DNA of 54,331 nucleotides from the NCBI GenBank assembly GCA_014800245.1, contig JAAVGM010000012.1:1-54331 (forward strand). Direction: 5' to 3'. The notes under the pieces are model-generated. The model searched no databases and had not been told where the DNA came from. It was given only the letters and a program-made list of their open reading frames with translations. This document shows positions 24,874 to 34,416 of the stretch, piece after piece. The translations under genes and the position numbers were made by a program. Numbering within the stretch: position 1 is the stretch's first letter; each line of letters begins with the position of its first letter. This DNA comes from Bacteroidales bacterium (GTDB taxonomy: Bacteria; Bacteroidota; Bacteroidia; Bacteroidales; Muribaculaceae).

Positions 24874-26123
24874 TGGAGAAGAAGATTTTCGCTTGGTTGG
24901 AAATCTTATTCGGACATGAAGCGGCTCTGCATTGGTCGGTATGGGCTACGGTGATAGCGATCGCATTGATAGCGACCCTATCGTATGTGATCTTTATCAG
25001 AATCCTTATTCCGGTGGTGAATTACATCACTGAAAAGACCGAAAATAAATGGGACGACGACCTGCTCAATGACAGGGTGCTGAAAGCTTTCTCGCAGCTC
25101 ATTCCGGCCATAATCGTGGCTGTGCTCCTTCCCGGTTCGCTCAATCTTGGAGCCGCAGTATATGCCTGGACTGTAAAGCTCACTAAAATCTATATCCTCT
25201 GGGCGGCTATCCGTCTGATCATCGTCTTTCTCCACGGACTTCAGAATGCCTTGGATAAGAGGGATCTTCTCCAACGTCATAACTTGGAGATTGTAAGGCA
25301 GACGGTTGTGCTGTTCGTTGCCCTTATAGGTATAATTGTCGGAGTAGGGATTCTTATCAACCGTGATCCCTTGGCGATATTGACCGGTTTGGGAGCATCG
25401 GCGGCAGTGCTGATGTTGGTGTTCCGCGATACGATCCTTGGATTTGTGGCAGGGATGCAGCTCACGGTCAATAAGATGCTTGGGCGAGGCGATTGGATCG
25501 TGGCTCCGAAGGCAGGCGCCAACGGAGAGGTGTTGGAGGTGAAGCTCACCACGGTGAAGGTGCGCAACTGGGATAATTCCATTGTTACGATCCCTCCATA
25601 CACTTTATTTACCGACTCATTTCAGAATTTTCAGAATATGAGGGATTCGGGGGCAAGGCGAGTGTCGCGATCTGTGCTGATTGATCAGACCACAATCCGT
25701 TTTCTTGATTCCGAAGAGATTGAACAGTTAAGAACTGAAGGGCTATTGGTTGAGGAAAATGATCCTACTGAATTGAATCTTTCAAAGCCTACGGAAGAGA
25801 ATAATCTTCCAATGGAGATAAAGCGAGATGAAAGGATAGTGAATTTAGGATTATTGCGACGTTATATAGAGCATTATCTTGAACATTATCCGGAGGTGAT
25901 TCATTCCGGCAATGGATGGGAAGATCTCATATTGATGGCTCGTCAATTGCAGCCTACAGCTCAGGGCGTTCCATTAGAGTTATATTTTTTCACATCGAGG
26001 ACGAGTTGGAAACCGTTTGAGCATCTTCAGGCCGAGATATTCGATCATCTATATGCTGTGATACCAAGATTTCATCTCTCCGTGTATCAGGCCCCATCCT
26101 CAAATGATTTTTCCAATAATTAG
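24873..26123 (+). CDS. MscS-family mechanosensitive channel
   Basis: This 416-aa inner-membrane protein has an N-terminal helix (about 20-45), further helices at about 75-130 and 140-165, and the pore-lining MscS helix at about 168-195 (GASAAVLMLVFRDTILGF). The cytoplasmic beta domain follows, with GDWI and VRNWDNSIVTIPPY, as in YbdG/YnaI-type channels. Members release solutes on sudden osmotic downshift. It is translationally coupled to galE by a one-base overlap. A strong terminator follows directly. Confidence 0.92.
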   Translation: MEKKIFAWLEILFGHEAALHWSVWATVIAIALIATLSYVIFIRILIPVVNYITEKTENKWDDDLLNDRVLKAFSQLIPAIIVAVLLPGSLNLGAAVYAWTVKLTKIYILWAAIRLIIVFLHGLQNALDKRDLLQRHNLEIVRQTVVLFVALIGIIVGVGILINRDPLAILTGLGASAAVLMLVFRDTILGFVAGMQLTVNKMLGRGDWIVAPKAGANGEVLEVKLTTVKVRNWDNSIVTIPPYTLFTDSFQNFQNMRDSGARRVSRSVLIDQTTIRFLDSEEIEQLRTEGLLVEENDPTELNLSKPTEENNLPMEIKRDERIVNLGLLRRYIEHYLEHYPEVIHSGNGWEDLILMARQLQPTAQGVPLELYFFTSRTSWKPFEHLQAEIFDHLYAVIPRFHLSVYQAPSSNDFSNN

Positions 26124-26164
26124 AATAAAAGAACAGGAGCTGTCTCGGCTCCTGTTCTTTTATT
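26124..26164. terminator. Bidirectional terminator after the channel gene
   Basis: A perfect 17-bp stem (26124-26140 with 26148-26164, core AAAAGAACAGGAGC) has a 7-base loop. The A/T ends give T-tracts on either strand. Confidence 0.93.
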
Positions 26165-26243
26165 ATGAATCTATCAGATCTCGGCTGATGTAAAAACTTC
26201 AATTAAAATGTGTCGGAATTATTAAACTATTATGATATATTCA

Positions 26244-26275
26244 TTTGAAATATTGTGGATTATTTTTACCTTTGC
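26244..26275 (+). promoter_or_regulatory. Orphan promoter of a small-RNA candidate
   Basis: TTTG (26244-26247), 19 bases, then TACCTTTGC (26267-26275) is a full match to the Bacteroidota promoter form. No protein gene follows on this strand for several kilobases. Confidence 0.8.
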
Positions 26276-26280
26276 AATAA

Positions 26281-26383
26281 TACAAATCCGAGATACACTG
26301 ATTATTGGGATAATTAAAGGAGAAATTGGAATCGCGGGTCTTAATCAATTAAGACTTTTTCGCCGATCAGCGGCGGATTTTTT
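26281..26383 (+). ncRNA. Candidate small RNA
   Basis: Transcription from the promoter at 26244-26275 should start near 26281. About 75 bases on lies a terminator-like hairpin (GTCTTAA 26338-26344 with TTAAGAC 26349-26355, then TTTTT). A second follows at once (CGCCG 26361-26365 with CGGCG 26371-26375, then GATTTTTT). The product would be an RNA of about 75-100 nt with no convincing open frame. No known sRNA class was recognised. Its targets cannot be guessed. Confidence 0.55.
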
Positions 26384-26679
26384 GCGGATTTTTTTATCTC
26401 TTGGTCGGGTTTAAGGATCGCTGCCGCAATCACAATATGATTGCGGTAACGGATCTAAACGGATTTTTGCGGTAGGCTGCGCACTGCATTGATCCGCTCT
26501 ACTCCGCCTCTTCAAATTGCGAAGCAATATGAACCGCGATAAACATACACTGGCTTCCATCCCCATTAATCCCTTTATTTATAAAAGAAACCTATAAAAA
26601 GATCCGCATCCCATCCGCGCCTCACCAAGCCTTAAGGCTTATCCGCGATACCCTTCAAAAATCAATTTTTAAGATTATA
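26384..26679. other. Intergenic region with GCGGAT/ATCCGC motifs, no gene
   Basis: No coding sequence is supported. Short GCGGAT and ATCCGC hexamers recur in both orientations across about 26370-26655. A hairpin can form at 26424-26446 (CCGCAATC with GATTGCGG), and AAGCCTTAAGGCTT (26627-26640) is a perfect palindrome. Bases 26660-26690 can form a weak AT-rich hairpin that could end the leftward DUF3089 transcript. Confidence 0.45.
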
Positions 26680-26696
26680 TCTTTAATCTGGCCTTA

Positions 26697-27680
26697 TTAT
26701 TCTTGTTTTCGGAAGGCGTTGATACGTTGACGGAAGTTTTTACGGAGGCATTCGCTGTAAACCCACGGTTCGATTCCGTGATAGTCGCCTACATTCAATA
26801 CATCAAGAATATTGGGGAGATAACTCCCATCGAATCCGTCAAGAACAAGTACATTTGCTTCCGGATGCAGCGTTACGGTGATTGTGTCGTTCAGAATAGC
26901 CGGAGTAGCGTCTGTACGCCAGTTGACCGGATTAATGCACATTACATTAGGAGAAGCAACCACCGGTTTAACATATTTCACATCTGACACAGAATTATAG
27001 CAGATCACTACTCCTGTATCGATTGAATCTTGCGCAGCAATAATGTAGGGATGTGACGCTATATCTTCAGGAGTAACCTTATATCCCAAAACATACGCTA
27101 CCACCATCTTATCGCGTGTAGCCTTATCCATCACTTTCAGTAGTTCCACCACCGATTTGCCCCCTTGGCTGAAACCGGCAAGAATGAAAGGGCGATCGTT
27201 ATTGCGGTTTTCAAGAAAATGAGAAAAAGCATTCCTGACGTCAACAAATGCCACGTCATGATAACGCCGGTTGATGGTGTCTTCATTAAGAGTGGCCCAT
27301 GAGTCAAGAGTGATATGACGGTAATAAGGGGAGTAGAAGTCATTCCCCTCAGCCATATATTCAGCCACGCCGTCGATCTCTATTTTCATATCCGCCCGGT
27401 GGTCGGATCGCGATGGGTCAGCATAGTGGGATATAGAACCATCGGATGCTGTCCAATCATATTCCCACGTAGAGGGAATATAGAACACATCCGCTCCGGA
27501 GCCGTCGGCATCGTTAAGAACTATATTCCACATCTGCTCGTCGGAGTAATCGGGCGCGACGGGAACATAAACTTTCTCAACGCCTATATCAGAGGGAGAA
27601 GCCTCGTGGCAGCCTCCCACGGCAAAAAGAGAGAAAGTCGAGATGAGGAAGAGGAGAGAATATTTACTTAAATTGGTCAT
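26697..27680 (-). CDS. DUF3089 alpha/beta-hydrolase lipoprotein
   Basis: The chosen ATG (27678-27680) gives a 327-aa protein with a clean lipoprotein signal (MTNLSKYSLLFLIS, lipobox VGGC). An upstream in-frame ATG at 27710 would add ten residues before the signal. The mature part matches DUF3089: DVFYIPST, YSPYYRH, an AF..FLENRNNDRPFILAG stretch and the nucleophile motif GFSQGG. These are serine-hydrolase-like proteins of unknown substrate. It is the last gene of the SusC/SusD operon, so it may act on the imported nutrient at the cell surface or in the periplasm. That is inference. Confidence 0.88.
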   Translation of the reverse strand: MTNLSKYSLLFLISTFSLFAVGGCHEASPSDIGVEKVYVPVAPDYSDEQMWNIVLNDADGSGADVFYIPSTWEYDWTASDGSISHYADPSRSDHRADMKIEIDGVAEYMAEGNDFYSPYYRHITLDSWATLNEDTINRRYHDVAFVDVRNAFSHFLENRNNDRPFILAGFSQGGKSVVELLKVMDKATRDKMVVAYVLGYKVTPEDIASHPYIIAAQDSIDTGVVICYNSVSDVKYVKPVVASPNVMCINPVNWRTDATPAILNDTITVTLHPEANVLVLDGFDGSYLPNILDVLNVGDYHGIEPWVYSECLRKNFRQRINAFRKQE

Positions 27681-27722
27681 TAAATCTGATAAAAGAGTCA
27701 TTAAATACAATCAATTTGTGGG

Positions 27723-29456
27723 TTACCACCCCGGATTCTGAGTTAGATTCCGATTTCGTTCCATCTCTACAAGAGGTATTGGCCATAACTCATGGCGGGG
27801 CTGATAAGATCTGGTGTACATAAGATCGCCGAATATATCGCGAGCATCGCAAACAGATTGTTCAAGCAATCCCCACCTTCGGAGATCCCAATATCGCTGC
27901 CCTTCTCCGGCGAGTTCAAATGCACGTTCGCGCCGGATACGTTCGCTCATCTCCTCTTTCCCATTTACCGCCAGCCATGTATCCCCGTTATTGAGGAGCG
28001 GCATCCCAACGCGAGAACGTATTTTATTAAGTTCCACGACAGCCTTCTCAATCATCCCCAGCTCATTGTATGCCTCAGCAAGCATTAGAATCACATCTCC
28101 CAACCGAATGAGCGGAAATTCATAAGGAGTGCGATTGTATTCCCCCCAATAACCATCAAGATTCCCGGTGGGGATCCATTTGCGCCAAAAATAAGAGTTC
28201 CAGCCCTCCGAATTACGCATAAACGCCATTGCTTCCATAGGGGATCCACCTTTCGAAGGATCGGCAAGGACAAACTGTTTATCCATAGGAGTTGAACCGG
28301 CATCAGTGCCAAGATAATGGGAATAGGGGGTTATTACATTGAGAGAAAGACGCGGATCTCGGTTGCGGTAAGCATCCGCCACTTTGAGAGTGTCGCAATC
28401 AAGCGTATCAGTCACTCTTGTGCTCCCCTGATCAATGGCTACGCACATATATTTTCTCCTAAGTTCAGACCCACCATCGGAGTATCCCGGAAAGAGTGTG
28501 TCCCAATCAAAAGGGGTTCCGTCAAGGTTTTCATACATATCCACAAGTTTCACCGAGGGGACAATGCAATTGCTCGCTATAAGACGCAGTGTGGATTTAT
28601 TTCCAAAATATCCTACAATATTTAGGGCATATCCCGACGTGTTGCCATCGATGGATTGTATGGAGAAGATCATTTCATCGCTATGGCGTCCATTATAGAG
28701 CCTGAACAGGTCATTGTAATCAGGATGAAGCGAATAGCCATATTGAGTGCTTTTATCATATACTATTTCCTCGAAATCATCTTTGGCTTTCTCCCATTGA
28801 GAGGAATATAGATACACTTTTCCACGCAATGCATAGGCGGCTCCTTTTGTGGCACGTCCTAAATCCGATGATTCCCATTTTACGGGAAGAAGCTCGATGG
28901 CATCCGAAAGATCAGCAAGAACATGCTCTCGAATTTCTTCGGCACTGCTGCGAGGGGCGGAAAGATTGGAGAATTGCTCATTGATATCGCAGGATTCATC
29001 GTAGTAAGGGACTCCTCCCCAGCAATTAAGCATTCTGAAATAGGCCATTGCACGCAGAAACTTTGCTTCTCCCGTGACTCTGTTGATTGTTTCCGAACTT
29101 ATCGGCATATTTTTCACATTCCGAATCACAGTGTTGGCGCGATGCACGAGCTCATAAAGATATTGCCAGTGATTCTGCACTCCGGAGCTATTGGAAGCAA
29201 ATGAAGCACCCCGAGATATATCCGCCCAAGGGGTGGTGCCGTCGGCAATATCGCTGCACATATCGAATGTGAATTCCATTCCAAAACACCAGTCTGCACG
29301 CATGGCTGCATACATTCCCACGGCTGCTTGACGGGCATGGTCTTCAGTGAGCCAGAAGTTTTGTTCCGACATCTGGTTGCCGGGGATATAATCGAGGCTT
29401 TCGCATCCGGAGAAAAGAAGAATGGAAGCGAAGAGATTTAAAAATAGCTTTTTCAT
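27723..29456 (-). CDS. SusD/RagB-family outer-membrane nutrient-binding lipoprotein
   Basis: This 577-aa lipoprotein has lipobox FSGC (Cys18). It shows the SusD pattern: an N-terminal NFWLTEDHARQAAVGMYAAM stretch, TPR-like helices (EAKFLRAMAYFRML, AAYALRGKVYLYS), and a C-terminal RVGMPLL, RRERAFELAGEGQRYWDLRRWG and LWPIP. SusD proteins cap the SusC transporter and capture glycans or peptides. It lies 3 bases after the SusC stop. The substrate is unknown, and no glycoside hydrolase gene is present in the operon. Confidence 0.97.
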   Translation of the reverse strand: MKKLFLNLFASILLFSGCESLDYIPGNQMSEQNFWLTEDHARQAAVGMYAAMRADWCFGMEFTFDMCSDIADGTTPWADISRGASFASNSSGVQNHWQYLYELVHRANTVIRNVKNMPISSETINRVTGEAKFLRAMAYFRMLNCWGGVPYYDESCDINEQFSNLSAPRSSAEEIREHVLADLSDAIELLPVKWESSDLGRATKGAAYALRGKVYLYSSQWEKAKDDFEEIVYDKSTQYGYSLHPDYNDLFRLYNGRHSDEMIFSIQSIDGNTSGYALNIVGYFGNKSTLRLIASNCIVPSVKLVDMYENLDGTPFDWDTLFPGYSDGGSELRRKYMCVAIDQGSTRVTDTLDCDTLKVADAYRNRDPRLSLNVITPYSHYLGTDAGSTPMDKQFVLADPSKGGSPMEAMAFMRNSEGWNSYFWRKWIPTGNLDGYWGEYNRTPYEFPLIRLGDVILMLAEAYNELGMIEKAVVELNKIRSRVGMPLLNNGDTWLAVNGKEEMSERIRRERAFELAGEGQRYWDLRRWGLLEQSVCDARDIFGDLMYTRSYQPRHELWPIPLVEMERNRNLTQNPGW

Positions 29457-29459
29457 TTT

Positions 29460-32378
29460 TCAGAATGTTATGTTTACACCAATGGAATATTGTCTTACGA
29501 CAGGATATCCTACTGTGGCGCCAACCTCGGGATCAAGCCCGGGGAAGCGAGTGAGAGTGAAAAGATTGTCAATGCTTGTATATACCTTCAGATTCTCAAC
29601 AAAGAAGCGTTTGGTGATAGCCGAAGGAATCGTATAGCCGAGTTGAATATTTTTACAGCGCAAATAGGCGGCATTATGCACAAAAGCATCACTGGCAATA
29701 TTATTCCTCCCATCGGCATTATTGCGCAAAACAGGATAGATTGAATTATATGGATTTTCCGGTGTCCAGGCGTTATCTGTGATATCCTTAATCAGTGATT
29801 GTCCCATGACAGTGACAAACCGGAAGGCCTGGTTATTGTAATACACCTGATGGTTGCCGACCCCTTGCAGGAGCAAACTAAAATCGAAATTCTTCCATTC
29901 GAGAGCGAGATTGAATCCGTATGTGAACCGAGGCAGGGAACCATGTCCAATTTCCACTCTGTCGTTGGTGTCGAGACATCCGTCGCCATTTGCATCTCTA
30001 AATAGGAAGTCTCCAAGTTCGGGGCGTCTGTAGGTGGCAAAATAGTCGGGGTTTTTATCTACAAGCGACTGAACATAATCCAAATCAGACTGATCGCGCA
30101 CGATTCGATCAACCGTAATGACATATATCTGGTTTGCCGGTTTCCCTTCCTGTGTCTTATAGACTCCGCTGATAGAAGGGATGGATCCTTGGAATTTAGT
30201 GACCCTGTTATTTACAAAGCTAAGATTGAAGCCAATGTTGTAGGAAAGTTTCCCTATGCGGTCTCTCCATTGGAGATCAACCTCCAACCCTTTATTATTC
30301 ACTTCTCCCGCATTCTGGTTAGGAACAGTGCTTGTGCCATGTTCGAGAGGAACGGGAAGAGAGATCAATATCCCTTTTGTATCTTTGTTATAGATATCGA
30401 CAGATCCTGAGAGCCTATTGGAGAAGAAAGCAAAATCCATGCCTATATTAGCCATATAGGTTTTCTCCCATGTGATATTTGGATTGGCAAGGATAGTCTG
30501 AGCCATACCGCCTGCTATGTTCCCGTTCAATATATAATTGGCAGTGGAAAAAAGCGATTGGTACATATAGTAGGTAGTGGTTGCATTATTGCCCAAAGAT
30601 CCATATGAAGCACGAAATTTAAGTTGACTGAGCCAATCACGCACATTTGACATGAATTTTTCCTCTGAAATTCTCCATCCAATGGATGCGGATGGGAAAT
30701 AACCCCAACGATTTTGTGGAGCGAAGCGAGAGGATCCATCGGCACGAATATTCAGTTCCAGAAGATATTTTTCATCCCAATTCAGATTTATTCTTCCAAA
30801 AGCCGAGCGCATGGCCCATTCAGAGTAATTCCCTGAAATATTTCCGTTGGTGGTTCCCGCGTCGATTGCTCCTAAGGCAGGGTCGGTGAGATCATATTTT
30901 ATGAAGGAATCGTAATCATATCTGTTATATTCCTGACTTATTCCTCCTAAAATTGAGGCATCGAGCGAACCTATGGAAAAATCATACCTTGCTGTGAGTT
31001 CAGAGGAGCGAAATATGTTTTTATAATTATACCTGCGAATATAGGTACGGACCACACCCTCTCGGATAAGCACGGGACCATCGAATGTGAATCTGTAAAG
31101 ATTCCGATCCGTGAGGTGCTGTTCCACATTTCTTTCCCAGAAGTTATATGAGAAATTCCCTTTTATCGTAAGCCCTTTTAAAGGGGTCAATTCTGCATGA
31201 AGCTTAACTACATATCGTTTTGTTTTTGTAGGGTATTCCGTCTTATAAAACCATTGACGCCGATAGGGATTGAAGTTGCTGACGTTCTCCTCCTCAGGAT
31301 TCTGAATGCCCCCATATAATCCTGTAGCAGGGTCGTAGAGGGTCATTCCCGGCACAGTGTTGAATGCTCCCGATCCAAAAATTACGTCTCCTCCGGCAGC
31401 GGCATTCTCGGCAGAGGGATTGTTTTTATCAAGATAGCCAAAAATGTCAGTTCCTATCGAGAGCCAAGGCTTAATTCTTACAAGGATATTTGAGCGCAAT
31501 TGAAAGCGTTGGTAATCGGTGTAATATATCATTCCCGGATTATTGATATATCCCAAAGAGATGTTATAAAGCACACTTTTCGAGCCTCCATTAATTGAGA
31601 GATTATGATTCTGGACCACAGAGGGGTTTCTGTAAATATGATCCTGCCAATCTGTATTAGGATAAATTGTAGGGTTTTGTCCGGCATCGTTTCGCCATTC
31701 ATCAATCTTTCCTTGGGAGAATCTGGGGGCTTGTCCGTTGACAATCAAAGCGGCATTCTGAATCTCCATGAAGTCGGCATAGTTGGTGACAAGATTTAAT
31801 CTTTTGGCTACAGTTTCAAAAGAGATATTTCCGGAATATGTTACCTTTGGAGCACGTTCGCCACCATGGCGTGTAGTGACTAAAATCACCCCATTCGCGG
31901 CTCGTGATCCATAGATTGAGGCAGAGGAGGCATCCTTCAGAATGGATATATTTTCAATATCCCCCGGATTGATATCGCTTAAAGCAATTCCGGTCATCCC
32001 ATCCACAACGACAAGAGGGGCTGCATCGTTTAGAGTTCCAAGTCCTCGCACACGGATGCTTTGGCTTTCGAATCCGGGAGTGTTTCCTCCGGAGTTGGTC
32101 ACTGTCAATCCTGATGCAAGGCCGGCAAGAGCCGTAGTTACGTTGGTTATCGGGCGGTCAAGGAGGGTGTTTGCTCCAATAGATGATACAGAGCCTGTTA
32201 CATTTACTTTTTTCTGTGAGGCGTAACCCACCACAACCACTTCTCCAAGATTCGTGTCGATAGAATCAGTAAGAAAGGCTGAAGGGGATATTGAATCCGA
32301 AAGTTGTGTAATTGTATTTCCCCTCCCGATTATTGCGGCAAAAACAAAGAGGGTAGAAGGAATAATATATCTTTTCAT
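29460..32378 (-). CDS. SusC/RagA-family TonB-dependent outer-membrane transporter
   Basis: This 972-aa protein from ATG 32376-32378 starts MKRYIIPSTLFVFAAII, a proper signal peptide. A longer frame to 32420 only adds codons overlapping the upstream lipoprotein gene. A TonB box-like stretch (EVVVVGYASQKK) is followed by the plug domain (PITNVTTALAGLASGL, IRVRGLGTL, SASIYGSRAANGVILVTT) and a long beta-barrel ending in Phe. The N-terminal carboxypeptidase-like extension of many SusC proteins is absent or very short. It pairs with the SusD gene 3 bases downstream to import an unknown ligand using TonB energy. Confidence 0.97.
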   Translation of the reverse strand: MKRYIIPSTLFVFAAIIGRGNTITQLSDSISPSAFLTDSIDTNLGEVVVVGYASQKKVNVTGSVSSIGANTLLDRPITNVTTALAGLASGLTVTNSGGNTPGFESQSIRVRGLGTLNDAAPLVVVDGMTGIALSDINPGDIENISILKDASSASIYGSRAANGVILVTTRHGGERAPKVTYSGNISFETVAKRLNLVTNYADFMEIQNAALIVNGQAPRFSQGKIDEWRNDAGQNPTIYPNTDWQDHIYRNPSVVQNHNLSINGGSKSVLYNISLGYINNPGMIYYTDYQRFQLRSNILVRIKPWLSIGTDIFGYLDKNNPSAENAAAGGDVIFGSGAFNTVPGMTLYDPATGLYGGIQNPEEENVSNFNPYRRQWFYKTEYPTKTKRYVVKLHAELTPLKGLTIKGNFSYNFWERNVEQHLTDRNLYRFTFDGPVLIREGVVRTYIRRYNYKNIFRSSELTARYDFSIGSLDASILGGISQEYNRYDYDSFIKYDLTDPALGAIDAGTTNGNISGNYSEWAMRSAFGRINLNWDEKYLLELNIRADGSSRFAPQNRWGYFPSASIGWRISEEKFMSNVRDWLSQLKFRASYGSLGNNATTTYYMYQSLFSTANYILNGNIAGGMAQTILANPNITWEKTYMANIGMDFAFFSNRLSGSVDIYNKDTKGILISLPVPLEHGTSTVPNQNAGEVNNKGLEVDLQWRDRIGKLSYNIGFNLSFVNNRVTKFQGSIPSISGVYKTQEGKPANQIYVITVDRIVRDQSDLDYVQSLVDKNPDYFATYRRPELGDFLFRDANGDGCLDTNDRVEIGHGSLPRFTYGFNLALEWKNFDFSLLLQGVGNHQVYYNNQAFRFVTVMGQSLIKDITDNAWTPENPYNSIYPVLRNNADGRNNIASDAFVHNAAYLRCKNIQLGYTIPSAITKRFFVENLKVYTSIDNLFTLTRFPGLDPEVGATVGYPVVRQYSIGVNITF

Positions 32379-32380
32379 TT

Positions 32381-33241
32381 TTAGTCTGTTTGTACAACAA
32401 GATAGTTGGAAAGGCTCCAAAAGGAGATGGGATCGAGTATATGGATCACTGTTCGGTCATTCTCTTTGGCGATGCTATATGAGTCTATCGGATGAGTGGT
32501 AAGTATATGAATTTTTGCGGAGTTGATTGGGATAGACAGAAGAGTGCGTTTATCAGCCACTGTAAAGCATTCTTTATCGAAATTTCCCTTCATAAGTTGA
32601 GTCTTGCGCAGAAAACCGGTTTCAATGATTCCATTATTTTTAAGCTCTCTTTTTGAATCGGCCACATAATAGCATATATTCATCTCATCTTCAAGTCTGG
32701 TGGTCCGGTTTATGGCCATGTCGCGTTGGCCCGACACTTCATTGACTGTGTTGTTAAGTGAGTCAACCGTGCGGCTAAGGGATCCGATTCTTTTATTGGC
32801 AGTGTTGAGTTTCCTGCTGAATTGTTCTGTCAGATCAATCTGAGCATCCATTTGCAACCTTATGGCCTCAATTGTTTCTTTCAGGTCTTGGTTATTGATA
32901 GTAGAGTTGGAGAGTTTCTCTTCGAGTTGATTGAGACGCTCTTTTCGTTTGAGTATATTTTTCTTAATAGTAGAAATGTCAGCAATTATCTGAGCATTTC
33001 GGGAGGGAGTATGGATAGTATCTGCCAGCGACATATCGTGTTCGAGCTCTTTTAACTGTTTTAAACCGCTCGACACTTCTTTTACAAGAGACAGAAGTTC
33101 GTCGCGTTCCTCAAGAGCAGTGGCCAGTTCCTGTTTGGTTATGGTTTCGAGCGATTCCATCTGTTCGCGTTCTCTATTGACGTTGCAGGAAAGGCATATT
33201 GCCAAAGAAGCTGCGGAGATGATGAAAGGTCGTATATGCAT
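32381..33241 (-). CDS. Coiled-coil lipoprotein heading the SusC/SusD operon
   Basis: From ATG 33239-33241 this is a 286-aa protein with signal MHIRPFIISAASLAICLSC (lipobox CLSC or LSC). An upstream ATG at 33265 falls inside the -7 element, so it cannot be used. Residues about 30-185 are a long coiled coil (heptads with EERDELLSLVKEV, KKNILKRKERLNQLEEKL). The C-terminal about 90 residues form a globular domain with NNGIIETGFLRKTQLMKG and DKRTLLSIPI. This C-terminal pattern occurs in Bacteroidota periplasmic coiled-coil proteins of unknown role. It ends 2 bases before the SusC ATG. Its promoter drives the whole operon. Confidence 0.85.
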   Translation of the reverse strand: MHIRPFIISAASLAICLSCNVNREREQMESLETITKQELATALEERDELLSLVKEVSSGLKQLKELEHDMSLADTIHTPSRNAQIIADISTIKKNILKRKERLNQLEEKLSNSTINNQDLKETIEAIRLQMDAQIDLTEQFSRKLNTANKRIGSLSRTVDSLNNTVNEVSGQRDMAINRTTRLEDEMNICYYVADSKRELKNNGIIETGFLRKTQLMKGNFDKECFTVADKRTLLSIPINSAKIHILTTHPIDSYSIAKENDRTVIHILDPISFWSLSNYLVVQTD

Positions 33242-33261
33242 AGTTTTGGAATTAATTTTTT

Positions 33262-33270
33262 GCAAAGATA
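33262..33270 (-). promoter_or_regulatory. -7 element of the SusC/SusD operon promoter
   Basis: The minus strand reads TATCTTTGC. The -33 position shows only a partial match (TTTC). Transcription would start near 33255, which rules out the ATG at 33265 and supports the ATG at 33241. Confidence 0.6.
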
Positions 33271-33335
33271 TTCAATTAATAATGGAGAATGAAAGCGAAT
33301 TTAAACAGAAGACATAAAAGTGTCAATGAACGTAT

Positions 33336-33367
33336 TTGCTACTAAAAAATGGAAGTATTAAATTTGC
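33336..33367 (+). promoter_or_regulatory. Promoter of the histidine kinase gene
   Basis: TTG (33336-33338), 20 bases, then TAAATTTGC (33359-33367) fits the consensus. The ATG at 33371 lies only four bases after the -7 element, so the transcript would have almost no leader. Confidence 0.65.
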
Positions 33368-33370
33368 AAT

Positions 33371-34414
33371 ATGAAATCATTAGAAAATAAAACCGGACTA
33401 ATACTTGATCTCTTCTTCGGCATAGTGATTATGCCGTTGATGATATTCTTAGGGTCGGTATCCCATATTTGGAGTATATCGCCCCGGTTCGCATTTATAA
33501 CAGTGGTGTATCTCTATTTGGTATATGTCCTGACAAGGTTGGTGAATGTTCCGCGTATCATTATAAAGAAATCTTACTGGAGGCTGGGCGGAATGGCTGT
33601 CGGAATGATTTTCACTACGTGGCTTCTTACTCAATATCCTCTACCCGAAATGGATTTTGTGATCCCCTCGATGAGCGAATATCAGACCCGAGTTAGAAAT
33701 CATAACATTGCCATCACAGTGTGGCTTCTATTTTCAGTGACTTTGAGCTATTCGGTTTCAGTCTCTTTCATTATAGAGCTATATCGAAGAGTATTGTTGC
33801 AAAATATAATAGAAAACCAGCGTAATAAAGCAGAACTTGCACTTTATAAGGCACAGATTAATCCACATTTTATGTTTAACACCCTTAATTCTCTTTATAG
33901 CTTGATTGTGGGGACATCGCAAAAGGCTGAGGATGCCTTCATAAAGTTTTCGGAACTTATGAAATACACCTATCTCAATGCAGAGAATGATGAGGTGCTG
34001 CTGTTGGAAGAGGTGAACTATATTTCTAATTATATCGATCTCCAACTGCTGCGGTTTAACGGACACACCAAGGTGATTTGGAAATATGAGATGGATGATG
34101 AAACAGTGAAGATCCCTCCAATTATATTCCTTACTTTTATTGAGAATACGTTCAAATATGGCGCTTCGTCGGCTCAAGACTGCGAGGTCTATATAGAATT
34201 GATTCTAAAAGAAGGGGTGCTGAATTTTAAGACGTCAAACAGGATTATGCGCAATTCTGATGAGTTTCGGAAGGATGCACCTATAGGTATAAGTAATTGC
34301 CAAAGCCGATTATCAGTGCTTTTCCCTGATAACTTTGAATTGAAGGTGAAAGAAGAAGAGGGTTGGTTCAAGGTGGATCTGACAATAAATATTTGTTCCT
34401 CTATATTGATTTAA
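33371..34414 (+). CDS. LytS-type sensor histidine kinase
   Basis: This 347-aa inner-membrane protein has four predicted helices (about 9-28, 36-55, 68-86, 110-132). The His_kinase domain follows, with the phosphoacceptor motif QINPHFMFNTLNSLYSL and the N-box FIENTFKYG. It has no large periplasmic domain, so the signal is sensed in the membrane or through partners. It phosphorylates the LytTR regulator encoded 2 bases downstream. It diverges from the SusC/SusD operon, which makes that operon its likely target. The start may be leaderless. Confidence 0.93.
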   Translation: MKSLENKTGLILDLFFGIVIMPLMIFLGSVSHIWSISPRFAFITVVYLYLVYVLTRLVNVPRIIIKKSYWRLGGMAVGMIFTTWLLTQYPLPEMDFVIPSMSEYQTRVRNHNIAITVWLLFSVTLSYSVSVSFIIELYRRVLLQNIIENQRNKAELALYKAQINPHFMFNTLNSLYSLIVGTSQKAEDAFIKFSELMKYTYLNAENDEVLLLEEVNYISNYIDLQLLRFNGHTKVIWKYEMDDETVKIPPIIFLTFIENTFKYGASSAQDCEVYIELILKEGVLNFKTSNRIMRNSDEFRKDAPIGISNCQSRLSVLFPDNFELKVKEEEGWFKVDLTINICSSILI

Positions 34415-34416
34415 TA

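Noticed and set aside
26232..26414. 60-codon frame over the sRNA candidate
   Set aside because: It starts upstream of the promoter's likely start site and crosses two terminator hairpins. Composition is AT-driven.
32379..32420. Longer SusC start at 32420
   Set aside because: It overlaps the upstream gene and precedes the proper signal peptide that begins at 32378.
34363..34416. Longer start for the LytTR regulator at 34363
   Set aside because: It lies inside the kinase gene. The ATG at 34417 gives the correct receiver-domain N-terminus.
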